64,000 bases of DNA from Liolophura sinensis (Eukaryota > Mollusca > Polyplacophora > Chitonida > Chitonidae). The stretch covers positions 40,950,458-41,014,457 of the forward strand of contig NC_088300.1 in assembly GCF_032854445.1 (NCBI RefSeq), given 5' to 3'. Below the pieces are notes generated by a model, which did not search any database, had not been told where the DNA came from, and saw nothing but the letters and a program-made list of their open reading frames with translations. A program made the translations under genes and the position numbers. Below, piece after piece: positions 10,966-23,718 of this stretch (its first letter is position 1; each line of letters opens with the position of its first letter).

Positions 10966-13394
10966 ACAAACTGCTCAAACTCTATGATTTTTCGTTCGTA
11001 GCACACGTTTGTAAGATCAATGAGTATACACAGCTGTAGCTTTGGTTTAGTTCCACGAGCTGGTACACAAATTAACTGAGCCCAAGGGAGCAGAAAACAC
11101 TGGCACTTGAGTACAAATGCATCCGCTACATTCAAGTATGCAAAACATTGGTCACATTTGACCATGTACATCGCTAACAACTCACCAGTGTGTCGCAAAA
11201 TTGAGCAATTTCACATTGCCTTAATCAAAATGCCACTCGAGATTATTGGAAATGAGCCATCGGTGTTTTTTAATTATTCATTTGTTACTCTTGAGTGAGT
11301 TCAAAAGTTAACATGCAGAAATTCCATGTGCTGTAATGACATAAATGCAAGGGATAATGTGCATAATGGGAGAGGGGTTGAAATATTAACGAATTCTACC
11401 TAACAGGATCAGTAGTTAATAAAATCAAACGTGATTACTGGATTGATATATGTTATACCGAACAGGCACTATAGTCATAACTCAAAAGGGTCAGAAGGTC
11501 TACAATGTTGATTGTTAATAATAGCAAATAATATGGCTAATTACACACGTAACTGCTTATAGCTGCCCTAGGCTTGCCATTGTCTATGTCAGCGGCCATC
11601 CATTTACCAAGATGAAGTGGGGAAAATGCATGCTGCTAAGTTATCACCACGGCTAAGATCAGGTGATTAGAATGCGGATGATCCCGGCGGGGTGAATAAA
11701 TAATTAATGGAGGAGTGGAGATTTTTCAGTAGAAATGGGCATCTTTACTCTCTGCTTGTTAAGAAATAGAGAATAGAATGTCCATGCTTTTGGGACAGTA
11801 GAGTTATTTGACGCCACTGTGTTCTTGCATGTTTGCTACATTGTTTCTGTAAACATTATGGGTTTTAATCACTCTTAATACATCCCAAGGCCATGTTAAA
11901 AATTAAATGTTATTGTGTGGCATCATACGGAATAGGAATGTCTAAGCGATGTTTGACCACAAAGCCCTTTTCAGGGTGTGCTACTTTCGTGTATACATTC
12001 GATACTTTTCCACGTATTATGTGGTTAGTGTTACACTTAACAACCACTTTTCGTAAGGGTTTTAATCACGAGAGGCCAGTCACACACCAGTCCAATCGTT
12101 CATAACAGGCAAATTTCCATTAGACATTAGACAGAACCCCTTCCGCCTTGATTCGGTATAAGATATGTTTAAATGTTGTCCCCTGTAGTTTTCCTGCAGT
12201 AGATAGGTACTGCCTACGATCACATCAGAAAAGTTGGACAATTCGGATGTAAAGCAATGTTAGCAAAGAAGTACAGGATATTTGAAGTCTAAACTTTAAC
12301 TTTGTAAACTGACCTGGGTAAGCCCAGTATAAACATTATATATTCTTAAGGCAGTCTCTCGGTGGGTGGAAATTTAAACATTCACTGAGGAAATGCGTGT
12401 ACATTTACAACAAAAACCTTCGGTGAACTCCATCAAATATGTATATTCTATCTATGGAGGAATTTAAGATCTGTAAACATTTTTGCGACTCTCAATGGCT
12501 GATGTCATTATTATGACACAATAATAGCCACAGTCGTGATATAACCTGCAAAATACATTGGCCTGTAAACGTACTCCAGTTAACGAGGTCCCACTTCTTG
12601 TAATTCTACGCGCTTAAAGTTAATCTCGCGTTACGCGATAACTGCTGTCGCGTGACAAGGGTGGTAATTCAGAGGAAGTCTCAAGCCTGGAAAGAGCTTT
12701 ACTAAAAGCTCATCGCTAATCGTCCGAATAGAATATAAAAACAGCATTGCCAGAAGTGGATATACGATTGGGTAGGAGATCTCTGTCTTATCAGTATTAG
12801 TATTAGGACAGGCTTTAGCTAGTTTCTATTTGCACACATTTGTACTAGGCGGATATGTGTTAGTAAAAAAGATCAGTTGAACAATTGACTATTATCCGCC
12901 TTTACTGTGAGCTAAGTACGAATATTAGTAGATCTTAATGTATTATACGTATACCACCGACATGATCAGCTATTGGGATTTACAGTCTGACGGACACTAT
13001 CCAATTTACAACGCTGGCTAATTTGGGAATAAGGCTCATTTACACATTTTGTCTTCATTGGAAAATGTGGAAACGATGTGTGCCTAGACCATAAAAACAG
13101 ACATCCCATTAAAATGGCTCATGCGTGTGACGAGAGCTGGAAGAGGCATAACTTTTTGTGGATATTTTAATTGTCTGCTAGCCTCTACTCAATCAACCTG
13201 CATTTTACACTGATTAGGCCAGCATTACAACGCCCAGGGGATCCACAGTTCTTCAATACATAAATATTTGTTCAGAACGTTCTAGACCTCGTTAGACAGA
13301 AATTGGTTTCAATGTTTAATTTGTTTTGTTTTTGTTTCAGTAAAATATAGATAAATACGTAATATATGTTTAATGACTTGTTTAATAAATGCTT
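10966..13394. other. no gene recognised
   Basis: Frames at 10929-11198, 11107-11298 and 11893-12105 have no recognisable domain. No known repeat is seen. The DNA is AT-rich and looks unique. Confidence 0.5.
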
Positions 13395-13690
13395 GGTTGT
13401 GTACTGTCGAATAGGAAAGTAATCGTTCTTTAGTGTAGCCCAGTGTCGAACAGAAAGGTAATCCTTGTTTGTGTACCCCATGTCAGATAGGAAAGTAATC
13501 GTTCTTTTGTGTACATCCATGTCGAATATGAAACTAATCGTTCTTTTGTGTAGCCCAGTGTCGAACAGAAAGGTAATCCTTGTTTGTGTACCCCATGTCA
13601 GATAGGAAAGTAATCGTTCTTTTGTGTACATCCATGTCAAATATGAAACTAATCGTTCTTTTGTGCACATTCATGTCGAATAGAAATAGT
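13395..13690. repeat. 38-bp minisatellite with 115-bp trimer order
   Basis: Monomers of 37-39 bp contain aggaaagtaatcgttctt followed by ttgtgta and c(a)tgtcgaa-type words. A block starting cagtgtcgaacagaaaggta at 13441 recurs at 13556, giving a 115-bp higher-order unit of three monomers (39+39+37). The 132-aa minus-strand frame at 13272-13670, with repeats such as TKERLLSYLTW, is made by the array and is not a credible gene. Confidence 0.9.
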
Positions 13691-13979
13691 ACATTGATGT
13701 TCTCGCTGTCGATAAGAAAACAACGGCTATTTAATTAACATTAACATCTAAGGGCACTAATTACAGACTGTAAACTTGACCGGGGTGCATCTACTCCCAC
13801 AACGAAGTCAGGAGAGTGTAAAGGGGTCTAGTCCACGGAATTTCCACTCTCTTACATCGCCTGAGATACGTTTTTGGACAGTTTTTGGTCAAAGCAGCGA
13901 ATAACTAAAAAGATATTGTATGACCGGTTGATCATGCCTTAATTACGTAGATATAACCACAATTCGATCATGATTTTAT
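13691..13979. other. no feature recognised
   Basis: AT-rich DNA between the 38-bp array and a SINE fragment. Confidence 0.5.
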
Positions 13980-14070
13980 TGAAGAGTCTCATCCCTACGG
14001 GGGCTCAAAGGCATCCCTCACCCACAAACCTGACCGCCGCCATATAAGTGAAATATTCTTGAGTTTTATG
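13980..14070 (+). repeat. degenerate SINE core fragment
   Basis: The words gaccgccgccatataagtga and aatattcttgagttttatgt match the 3' half of the SINE core. The 5' part is strongly diverged. Confidence 0.65.
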
Positions 14071-14687
14071 TGAAAGAAAATCTCAAAGACTTTATTTTCA
14101 CACTAACTGTTCTCTAGACACAATAGTTATGCTATGTTAGTCTGTAGCTTTAAAAAATGACGTTAACTAGTTCCACTTAAAAAGTCCCATTAAAGTTGGG
14201 CCGTATGCCTGTCGGCCACGGAGTTTGCGTTTGCATAAATTGATCACAGACCTATGTTGATTGTAAATATCTTACAATGGACACCCTCTTGTGTGTCTTA
14301 ACGTTAAGCGCGAATATTTGCCTTAGGTGGACTGATAGTACTTTTCGTCCCATTCTGGAAATACGTGGAATGTAAATGTCTGAAAAAGAATATTTTCAAA
14401 TGCTGTTGTTCTTGGCTGCTGAATCATTATAATGCAGAAATCTTTTGAAAATGGAGACAAGAAAAGTTACTGACCTGTGCATTATCTTTTTTTGCATCAG
14501 ACACTGTACACAAATATATAACAATGTAACATTCAGCCTTATATTTGCGCTACATAACACACGTGACATGACACATTCATGGCGAACACATGCTCTCAAA
14601 CAGGATTCTCTTATGGTTTCAATTTCAGTTGCCATGTATTACATATTAGCATGCCACAACAATTATCAGTTCTAATTCATGATAACA
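14071..14687. other. no gene recognised
   Basis: Overlapping frames on both strands at 14396-14675 (79 and 76 aa) have no known domain. Confidence 0.5.
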
Positions 14688-14822
14688 GGCATACTGGCTT
14701 CCTCTCCGGCCGTACGTGAGAAGGTCTGCCAGCAACCTGCCACCCACCATAATGCTGGCCGCCGTCGTATAAGTGAAATATGCTTGAGTATGGCGTAAAA
14801 AACCAATTAAATAAATAATTCA
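14688..14822 (+). repeat. SINE core with A-rich tail
   Basis: It runs from tactggcttcctctccggcc through ataatgctggccgccgtcgt to a tail of aaataaata. A piece of the middle (ggatggtcgtgggtttcccc in other copies) is missing. No tRNA-like head is present. Confidence 0.9.
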
Positions 14823-16412
14823 TGATAACAGTCATTTAAAACAAGTTGGCCTATACATTTACTCACGCAAAAGTATGTTTCCAGAGACAAAAAATTGAAC
14901 CAGTAAAATCTGAATTCTTTCTAAAAGTGTTACTTGTTTTCCACAGTGGCTTGGTTAGCTTACTGTACAATGAATAATGCCTTGAAAATCACTTCAGACG
15001 TACAGATTTTAAAAATGTCAAAATATTATAGAAGTGATCGCATTAAAAGTTTATGTTTTACGTGTGAAGGCAAACATTAACCAAACCGAAACTTTGATAG
15101 CACGCACAATTAGGCCTACTTGTGCGAAAGTTTCAATACAAATAATAATAAATGTTGTTTTGTTTTTATCTCGGGGTTATTAGTTATCAACCATCTCTTC
15201 TATGGTCATGTAACTTTTATGGGCGCTTCGACAATTTGAATACCTATGATACCCAAATGTACGGAGCTGTGCTGGGATTTTGAACTGTGCATTTTCATAT
15301 CGTACCTCTCTGTGGCCGATTCTCTGCCTTACCGTATCATGTCGATTGTCTTACAATTTATTTGTGCAATCGGCGCAACTTACTTTTTACAGTCAGTTGT
15401 AAACTCAATTGTTGGGTCTACAACTGATCGTAGCCACAATTTCTTTGTGCAAGCGGGCCCTGGCCGTGTGACTTCTTGTCGTGAACACTTCCTGGGATTA
15501 TGTATTGAAAAACCGTACAAACCATTAACACATCCATGCATTAGCCACTCTGTGCTTTTCTAAACGATGTGACATAATCTATAATTAACCCTACCTGCAC
15601 ATCTCTTAATTAGCACCCTGAAAATCGTATACTTTTTACAGCAAACATTTTGAAAGGTAACGGGGTTGCATGGCATTATTGAAGGGCATGTACAGCATAG
15701 AGATTGATTTTCGCTCACATACCTCTCATCGCAGATGACACAAACTCGCTATCGTCTGGTTTGTCTGACATGAATTGGACATCCATGGAAAAGTGGTAGT
15801 AACCGTGAACAATTTGCTCCGGTTCCACTGTCCGCAAAATATACATTTTTATAGCCAAGCCGGTGTGCAGCAGAGTTGCGTTGACGAGAATAGTCTGGCG
15901 CTCAATACCTGTGAAAGTAACAATCGAGCTAGTCTTTTATGTTTTAAAAAGATATCATCAGCAAAAGTAAATAAGTGTTGAATTATACTGAATGAAAACA
16001 GCGATTGGTAACTCATGGAAATGTTAACATGAGTTTTGTCTTGGTTCCAGTCTAAGGCATCAAGGTACGGCATGCAGCGGGGTCTCAGGCGAGCGCACCG
16101 GCCTGTAGATGCGGTGGTGGGCTGCCTTGCAGCTTCGTCTCCGTCGTATAACACAGGCTAGCGGCTCCCTACGTTTAGCATCACAGCCTGCTGTTTCAAA
16201 CAAGCAACTAACTTAATAACTTCTGCATTCCGGGGTTGAAAATTCTTTTTTGTTTGGCTTTCCTTTGGAATATAACCTCGTCCTTCGGCATATTCTTGTA
16301 GTAGTCCCGGCTGAATTAGCAAGTCTCATACGACTACAATCGAACCCTCCGTAATATCAAGCCGTGGCTTATTTAGGCCAGTGTTAGTGTTCTTTATAGC
16401 ATCCTGCATTGT
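14823..16412. other. no gene recognised
   Basis: The 105-aa frame at 15246-15563 is Cys-rich and hydrophobic in parts but matches nothing I know. The frames at 15775-15981 and 15849-16154 overlap on opposite strands. No repeats were recognised. Confidence 0.5.
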
Positions 16413-16547
16413 GTTACTACAGTCGCAAATTATACGTTAGCATGGAATATTCTTGAAATACAACGCTGGACACTGCAGGATACAATCGCTTTTACAATTA
16501 GTTACTGCAGTCGCAAGTCATACATGGGCATGGAATATTCTCGAAAT
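16413..16547 (+). repeat. pair of 47-bp direct repeats, 88 bp apart
   Basis: The sequence gttactacagtcgcaaatta at 16413-16459 recurs at 16501-16547 with about 85% identity, both ending gcatggaatattct(t/c)gaaat. Confidence 0.8.
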
Positions 16548-16929
16548 TAGTTGTGAAAGCTATTGTCTCCTTTGATCTGTGCACATACAGAAGGCCCATA
16601 AGGTATACCTGCGGGGAATGATCTGCCATGAAGACAAAGGGTCTGCAGTTGATCATCAAATTCTACCGCTTTTCGACGGTTTATGTGATCCAAATCGATG
16701 TAACCATCTGCAGTTTGGCAGGCCTAGCGCTAACACCAAATAAATAAATAAGTACACATGTAGATACTCAGATATGTCTGAATTAAAAATCACCATAGAG
16801 CCCGTCTGTGTGTTATTTCATTTACAGGATGAATTTGCTTCATGAATTTCGTCTTTGCGTGTGGTATAAAGTGGGGTTGTGATACATTTCGTAAATAAGA
16901 GAGATGGAATCAAGAATATTTCAGATTTT

Positions 16930-17370
16930 TGGGGTATTTTTCATTTAGTGGTTTCAGTTTCTCGTGTTCTCGTGTTCTCGTGTTTCTCGTGTTTCTCCAA
17001 AACCTTAGCAACATGTCAGTTTACTACTGTATGAACATGTCACCAGTAAGATTAGGTTTATTAGCAAAAAATTAGCTGCTAAAATTGTTTAGTATTATCG
17101 AGCAAGGCTGTTTACTACTTGATTTCATGTAGTTACTTCATTTAGTTATTTCAGTTTCTCATGTATTTTTATTCTTCCAAAACCTTAGCCCCACTTCAGT
17201 TGACTGATGTTTGCAGAGAAACATGTCAACAATAAGGTTAGGTTTACTACCGTGCTGTTGTTTGAAGGCAAACCCGTCACCCGTAAGATTAAGTTTATCA
17301 AGACTAAATCTGCAAAAAGAAGGTGGAAAAAATGGTTTAGTATTATCGAGCACTGCCGTTTACTAACTGA
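16930..17370 (+). repeat. local ~200-bp tandem duplication inside copy A
   Basis: Two adjacent blocks share, in order, catttagt(g/t)(g/a)tttcagttt, ccaaaaccttagc, gtaa(g)attaggttta and tggtttagtattatcgagca-like words. The blocks begin near 16945 and 17140. Copy B has a single version near 26650-26760. A short ctcgtgttctcgtgtt run lies at about 16960-16998. Confidence 0.6.
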
Positions 17371-18821
17371 TCCTACATGATCGCTTCATGCTTCTTTACA
17401 AACGAAGACATACAAAATTAAACACACATTATACATGCCCTTAAAAATAGTCAAATATCCTAGTTAAATTTATTGTACTGAACAAAGTTTAGGACGTCAT
17501 TTTTAAAATGATCATCAAATCAAGGAAAAAATTGTATTTATAGTCGTCCATGATAGCTTCTTACACTGTGTTTGCCACACCTATTTTAGAAGAAAATGTA
17601 ATTTATCCCAAATATAACGTCAATTCAGAAATCTGAATGCGGTTTCTTGAACAGGTCTGTTAAAATGATAAATGTAAAGCTTCTTTGACAGGGAGGATAT
17701 TTGCAGCTGTGCCTTCTGAGAATTATACTCACATATAAAGTCCATAGACATCAACACAAACCTCTTCGTTCTGCCATTAACTTCACACAGTCTGACAACA
17801 CATGGGATCTGTTCATATTTTGCCCAAAGCAGTAAATTCAACCAGCAACAGTGCCTATGAATAATGAATGATATTCAACGAAAGTCAAACTTTACCGTTT
17901 TCTCGCTGATGTGTCTAAATGTTTTCTTTATTGTGCTTCACCGATTGCTGTAATCCTGTTGAGTTATTAATGTGGACTGTGTGGCATTGTCATCAGTCTC
18001 CTGGGTTTACCAATGTTTGGCAAATATCAACTATTAATGAAATTGAGGAGTTTAAAACTAGCGTTTCACATTCAGATAGGTGCTATGGTTGAACTAATGT
18101 CCCTTTCAGAAAGTAACGTTCGATGGATATTCGGATGATATATTCAGCAACGTAAACATATAAGTCATGTCTCCAGCTAATCCTTTATCTGTGTTGCGTT
18201 GACCATAGATATATGTTTAACTGAATATGTTTTTGGATTGGATAAGCCGTGGATTGCCATCAAGCAGATATACTGATAACACATGACCGCTACCTCGCCT
18301 GTTTTCAAGGGTATGTTTAACCATTGATACACAAAATAACAAAACAAAAAAATAGATGTATAAAAATAAACAAAATTCTGATCTGTTCACATTCAGTTAG
18401 GTCTGAAATTATTCCAATGATTAGCAGAATTTTCCTCAGGCACACTCGGTTTATTTATACCTGGCAAAATTTATCTCTTGACCAATAAAGCTGTACCGAC
18501 ACCAAGGACAGCTGAATCCGATACTACAGCCGCATTAGGTAATTGCCAGTCGGCGGTGCCAAGGACAACGCTTTAGTCGTGCAGCAAATGAATAAATTTA
18601 TCTCTAATTTGTTGCCTCATTGTTAACCCCAAAAAGTAGTGAACAAAGATCAATTTAAAAATAACGCATTTTGTGCATTTTATATGTTTCACATATTCCC
18701 CAAACATTTGTGAAAGTATTGTTCAGAATTAAACTTATTGCCACCAAAGTCCCGCAAACAAAAGGAAAATGTCGCCAGTTCGCTGCCCATTGCTGAGTCT
18801 GAAGGCAAATCTCGTTGAAAT

Positions 18822-18965
18822 GTATGCGTCGATAGAGACATTCGTATACCAGTCGTCAACCAAGATGAACGTTCCGGCCCAATAATCGCAAGGCCAGTTC
18901 CCAAAACGACGTTTAACACAAGCTACCAAAGACAGAAAAAAGTATATAAAATACGAAAATATGAT
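18822..18965 (-). repeat. dispersed repeat family A, minus-strand copy
   Basis: Reverse-complement match to 2230-2345: aataatcgcaaggccagttc, gttttgggaac/gttccaagtt-like words and the end of the family near gcgtcgatagagacattcgt. The minus-strand frames here are repeat-derived. Confidence 0.65.
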
Positions 18966-19830
18966 GTTATCATACAGAGAGAAGAAGTCAACACTTTCAA
19001 ATGTTTGTTGTTTGTTGTTTCCTTAAATTCAGCGAAGGTGGGTAAATATCTTGCACAGCCTTTGCAATATATGCATTGTTCAAAGCCAGCAGATCATCAA
19101 GATGCCGTTTAATTAATGAGATTGGGCCTAATGAGGTTAACTCCTTAATAGTTTCTGCTTATAGTCGTATTCATATGAGAACAGGTATAGATCAACCAAA
19201 AGAGGGTCATAATTGGTACCCATCAGAATACCTTAGACTGTTGTTACATGGTTTCCGCGAATCTCACATTGATGCTTCAATGAGAGCAACTCGATGAACG
19301 ACAATACATCCCATGAACTGTAACCCTTGTATGCAGTTGAACTGAAGAAGGCTTTGTTATCTTTGATCTTAATGCAGCTGTGACCGGTTTTATTAACGGC
19401 AGATTCTTTAACAACTGAACAAAAGTACTTTTTCCAAAGTACTTGTGTGTATCTAAGCGTATAATTCTTCAGTGAGAAGATTGGATTTTTTAAGGATCCA
19501 CATACAGTTCTTTAACAACTGCGCAAAAGTACTTTTTCCAAAGTACTTTTTGTAGTGCCTTTGTTTATAAGAGTAGACACAAGTTTGGTATTCGAGCTTT
19601 TTGACCCCGCAATAAAGCGATCTTTGTGTGGGGATTCATCCATTATTGGAGTCCAGTAATGTTGTGGTATATTGGTGTGTTTGACACCTATGTTTGAAGA
19701 TGCACATATTTTAAAAATAGTTCCTCCACAGTATTTATCGTTCTAGAATACGACCGATACTGTGTTGTAGTCATGTTACGGCATTCGTCTATACAGCGCC
19801 TCCAGGACTTGTCCAAATTAAAGGTTAGTA
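18966..19830. other. copy-A-specific DNA with a 104-bp direct repeat
   Basis: This stretch has no counterpart in copy B. The word ttctttaacaactg(a/c)(a/g)caa plus agtactttttccaaagtact occurs at about 19403 and 19507. It holds the palindrome aaagtacttt and pairs with itself as a short hairpin. The frame at 19076-19297 (73 aa) has no known domain. Confidence 0.6.
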
Positions 19831-20829
19831 TTTGGCTAAAATCCTGAATGGAATTTAAATCAAAGCAGAGATTAACAATATCTTAAATTAACATTGCTCA
19901 ATGTTTTTGTTAACCACATAAAGTTTATATATGTTTTATTACATTTTATCTGATACTTATTTTTTTATTTGAAGGTGTTCTTTTTTAAACGTGTGTCTCT
20001 TTTCGTATGCCATTTTGCCATCGAGAACCTTACTGTTTCCTGGTTCCAGCTGGTTCTCGCCACGGCCTGGCTGAAATTACACCGACGTGACGTTAAGTCA
20101 TAGTCAGTTATTTTCTATTCCCGTGGAGTTAGTCTAATCCGTATTATGTAGAGAGATTTTGATATCAATTCTAGAGGACAGACAGGTTCATATTACCAAA
20201 CCACTGAGCAGACAAATATGAACCCATTAGGCCAGCCAGAACAGAAGAAATGTCTGAAGAAGATGGTATGCTTTTGTCGTGTCAGAAATATTGAAAATAG
20301 ATAGAATTTGCTAAGGGCGATGATCTTGGCAAAAACCAATGAATCGTGCATCCCAGTGTGATCGTTTACGTCAAGCGTGTAAGTTGATAATAATTATTAC
20401 CCTTCATTGTTAAATTTTCACATCGACACAGCATGACTGCTTACTTTAGATTCATCAATCCATGGGTTTGTCTTCCCGTAAGAGAAGAACACAGATAAAT
20501 AGAAATGTACAGTTATAAGGATTTCATGCAAGACACGATCTATGGCCTGTCTTCAAGGAATGGTGCATCAGAGTTTGGCCTTGTATGTGGATGGAGGAAA
20601 ATTGAAAGTGGTGTCGAAACGAATAAGTTGTAAGAATGTCTACACCAATGAGATTAAGGAAAATCGTTGTCTTGGGATTAGCCAGCTGTGCTGGTTATTA
20701 ACTGTTAGCTTGGGCATCCGATGGTTTAAATGAGAAAATACATCGTATATGACATTTGTCTGTAATCAACTCTGCCCAGTTCAGATCTAGTTTTGCGTTG
20801 GCCGGTTTATCAGGGTAAACTAGCCAGAT

Positions 20830-21157
20830 AAGCACTATTTAAGTCCAAGCCTGCGCCAGTTAGTCTACTATATGTGTTCATCCACATTATACAGCCCTCC
20901 GTGGTTTCATTCAGTGAGTCAGACAGTAGGACGACCTGGCACAAAAAATTGCAATGTTGTGTAACAGGACAAGATACGTCCTTCAGATTTCACTGTTTAT
21001 TACATAATCTTGTAAACGAGGTGTTATCTGAACAATTACTGGATAACATGTGATATGTTATGAGTCTGTGTAAAATCAACTTCTGTGTGTGGAGCAACTT
21101 CATCATGGATGAATTAAAGAATGAATTTATTATTATGGCTTAACGGCGTAATATATT
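20830..21157. other. copy-A-specific DNA, no gene
   Basis: No counterpart in copy B and no recognised domain. A fragment at about 21113-21152 (tattatggcttaacggcgta) resembles the start of a mollusc-type repeat seen again at 21856. Confidence 0.45.
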
Positions 21158-21345
21158 TGTGGTCTACTCCTGGAATAGACCATTGATACCCAACAGTAGA
21201 CCATCTATGGTCCATCTGTTTTATTTTTTCCGGAGACCATGAGTGTCTAGTAGTAGACGATCGATTTCCAGGAGTAGATCATCGGTGTCAAAGAGTAGAC
21301 CATCGATGCCCAAGATGAGATCGATGTCCAGAAGGCTACGTGTGT
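21158..21345 (+). repeat. degenerate ~25-30-bp tandem repeat
   Basis: Variants of agtagaccatcgatg(c/t)cca recur at least five times in 190 bp, for example cagtagaccatctatgg, tagtagacgatcgattt, gagtagatcatcggtg and gagtagaccatcgatgcc. Spacing is irregular. Confidence 0.7.
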
Positions 21346-21419
21346 TCAAGAGTTGTCATCAGTTTGCAGACAGCGAATGGATTAAGCTGCCATAATTGGC
21401 ATCTAGACAAATGAAAAGG

Positions 21420-21582
21420 GCCGTACGACAGAAGATCGGGTGACGACCTGCGGATCGGTGTGGGTTTCAACCGGCCGTGTTTCCTCCCACCATGACGCTG
21501 GCCGTCGTCGTATGGGTGAAATATTCTTAAGTACGGCGTAAAACACCAATCAACTAACTAACTAAATAAATAATAAAGAAAG
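21420..21582 (+). repeat. SINE core
   Basis: Contains gacctgcggatcggtgtggg, tgtttcctcccaccatgacg, gaaatattcttaagtacggc and a tail of aactaactaaataaataa. It is diverged, and the GC-rich middle is rearranged. Confidence 0.85.
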
Positions 21583-21931
21583 GTTAGAGAGCGGAGATTG
21601 GAATTTGGCGCGTCCTTAGCGCTCAGCATATAGGATAGCGTCATCTGGCCGATGTCGGTAAGCCATGGCTAGGAGGGGCGTCTTGGATGACGCCTTTATG
21701 GCGTGGCGTCCTTTTAAGCTTTGAATTAATACGTGTACTGGCCTAAATTACGTGAAAGGTGAAGAAAGACAGAAAAGGAACTAGTGGAAACCAAACCACT
21801 GGTTTTCGAGCTAACTTAAAAAGAACCTCACGACCTGAAGTAGCCACATGACGAATGAATGATTACGGCTTAACGCCACATTGGCAATATTTCAGCCATA
21901 TCGTGGCGATCCACATAACGAACCTAACGTA
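21583..21931. other. no gene; small repeat fragment at 21856-21915
   Basis: At 21856-21915, aatgaatgattacggcttaa, cgccacattggcaatatttc and agccatatcgtggcgatcca resemble a repeat common in gastropod DNA (from memory). The stretch at 21600-21690, with tggcgcgtccttagcgctca, resembles a SINE body but is too short to assign. Confidence 0.45.
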
Positions 21932-22450
21932 CTGAAACAACAATCAGAAGCAGCAGCAAGGCCACTGGGGAACCTCAAGGATTGGAGAAGCAGCCAGAAC
22001 GCCGAGGAACCTTGCGTCTTGAAGCAACAGCCAGAACGCTAATGATCTTCATCTCTTGAAGCAGAAGCCAGGACCCTGAGGAACCTCGCGTACGGAAGTA
22101 GCAGCCAGAATCTTGACGATCCTCACTTCTTGAAGCAGCAGCCAGGACCCTGAGGAACCTCACGCACGGAAGTAGCAGCCAGAATCTTGACGATCCTCAC
22201 TTCTTGAAGCAGCAGCCAGGACCCTGAGGAACCTCACGCACGGAAGTAGCAGCCAGAATCTTGACGATCCTCACTTCTTGAAGCAGCAGCCAGGACCCTG
22301 AGGAACCTCACGCACGGAAGTAGCAGCCAGAATCTTGACGATCCTCACTTCTTGAAGCAGCAGCCCGGGTCCTGAGGAACCTCACGCATCGGAGCAGAAG
22401 CCAGAATATTGCCGATCATCCCTTCTTCAAACAGCAAATAGGACCCTGAG
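21932..22450. repeat. 37-bp minisatellite organised as 74-bp dimers
   Basis: The word ccaggaccctgagg starts at 22142, 22216 and 22290, an exact 74-bp period. Each dimer has two related 37-bp halves: accctgaggaacctcacgca plus cggaagtagcagccag, and aatcttgacgatcctcactt plus cttgaagcagcagccag. Outer copies (from about 21932 and to about 22450) are more diverged, the usual pattern for arrays homogenised at the centre. The minus-strand frame at 21975-22163 is array-derived. Confidence 0.95.
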
Positions 22451-23035
22451 TCACGTTTTATTTGATTTGTCTGATTGGTATTTACGCAGTGTCCGGAATG
22501 TTTCACTTAGATGATGCCATCATGGTGAGAGGAAACTGGACAGCGTACCATTAAGTAAATGCAATCAAGACACTAAATGATAAATGACTGATTTAAGAAC
22601 CTGGCAATGTTTTCAAAGAAGAAGAAAAAAGAGCAACCCATGATAGCCGGGTTTTAATGCACGTCTTCCAAGAGAATTGAGACTCGATGTTCGGGGTAAT
22701 GCAGTGCTTGAAACACTAACTTGCTTGAACAAAGGATGTTACCAACAACTAGACATGAAGGCTTTTCAGTGCTTTGGTTAGGTTTAATGGACTGAAGAAT
22801 GTAGCAGCTGCTTGTTATGGCTAAGTACTGTTCTCTCACAGGACTCATCAAGCGGATACGAACGCGACGTAATATGCGGGATAAGCAGACATTCATAAAC
22901 CTACCTATGACATTAATGCCGATGCCCATTATGTAGATGAAAACCCCATTAAGCAAAGTTATCCGACAGTTTTATTAATATAAATGTTAAATATCTGCAA
23001 AGGCAAAGGTGATGCAGGCAAAAGTGATACACTGT
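22451..23035. other. copy-A-specific DNA, no gene recognised
   Basis: A 100-aa minus-strand frame at 22654-22956 has no recognisable domain and no counterpart in copy B. I cannot support it as a gene. Confidence 0.45.
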
Positions 23036-23718
23036 GATGCAGCACATTTATCAGGGTAAGGATTTGTGTGTGTCATCATTTGCATTCGGATTACTCCATA
23101 CAGTCCCCTTCAGACAATAATTGACGGACTCCCTCCACAATTTGCCGGATCGTGCTGCCAACTCCATATACCGGTATTTCTAATGGGGATAAAGGATAAC
23201 ATAAGTGTTATAAATATACTGGCCAATTTACACCTGATAATGTTTGACAGGTGTTTGCTTGCCAGAGAATGGTATCAAAACACGGACAATGAAAACGAAT
23301 TGTCAGGTACTAGGAACTGCTGCCAAATCATTTCGAAATCATTGTGTTCCTAACGAGAGAGGCGAACATGATTAATTCATTTGATTAAACACAGTGCTGT
23401 GAACTATCATGGAAACAGGGCTTAAATGTAGAGCTTTCTCGGATGAGCGGGTTTTCGTGTGTCTCCGAAAAATCTATGATATCCTTGTTATAATTGTGTT
23501 TTCAACAGAGGGAAACACAAAAGATGCATTAAAGCCAGCTAAATCTGGAAGTGAATTAATGAAATTACAAACTAATCAAGGATTGAAGGACACCACACAC
23601 TTTGGTCATATGTCTCTAACTTTATTACATACGTTACATCAGGGATCAAATTCCCTGATCATCTATATATGTATGAAAGCTTATAGTATTATCGTTAATA
23701 GTAACATGAATTGATTTA

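Noticed and set aside
13272-13670. 132-aa minus-strand frame with TKERLLSYLTW repeats
   Set aside because: It is a translation of the 38-bp minisatellite.
13395-13690. CRISPR-like spaced repeats
   Set aside because: The repeats are contiguous monomers without unique spacers, and the DNA is from an animal genome.
22654-22956. 100-aa minus-strand frame
   Set aside because: No domain, no splice or start context, and no counterpart in the duplicated copy.
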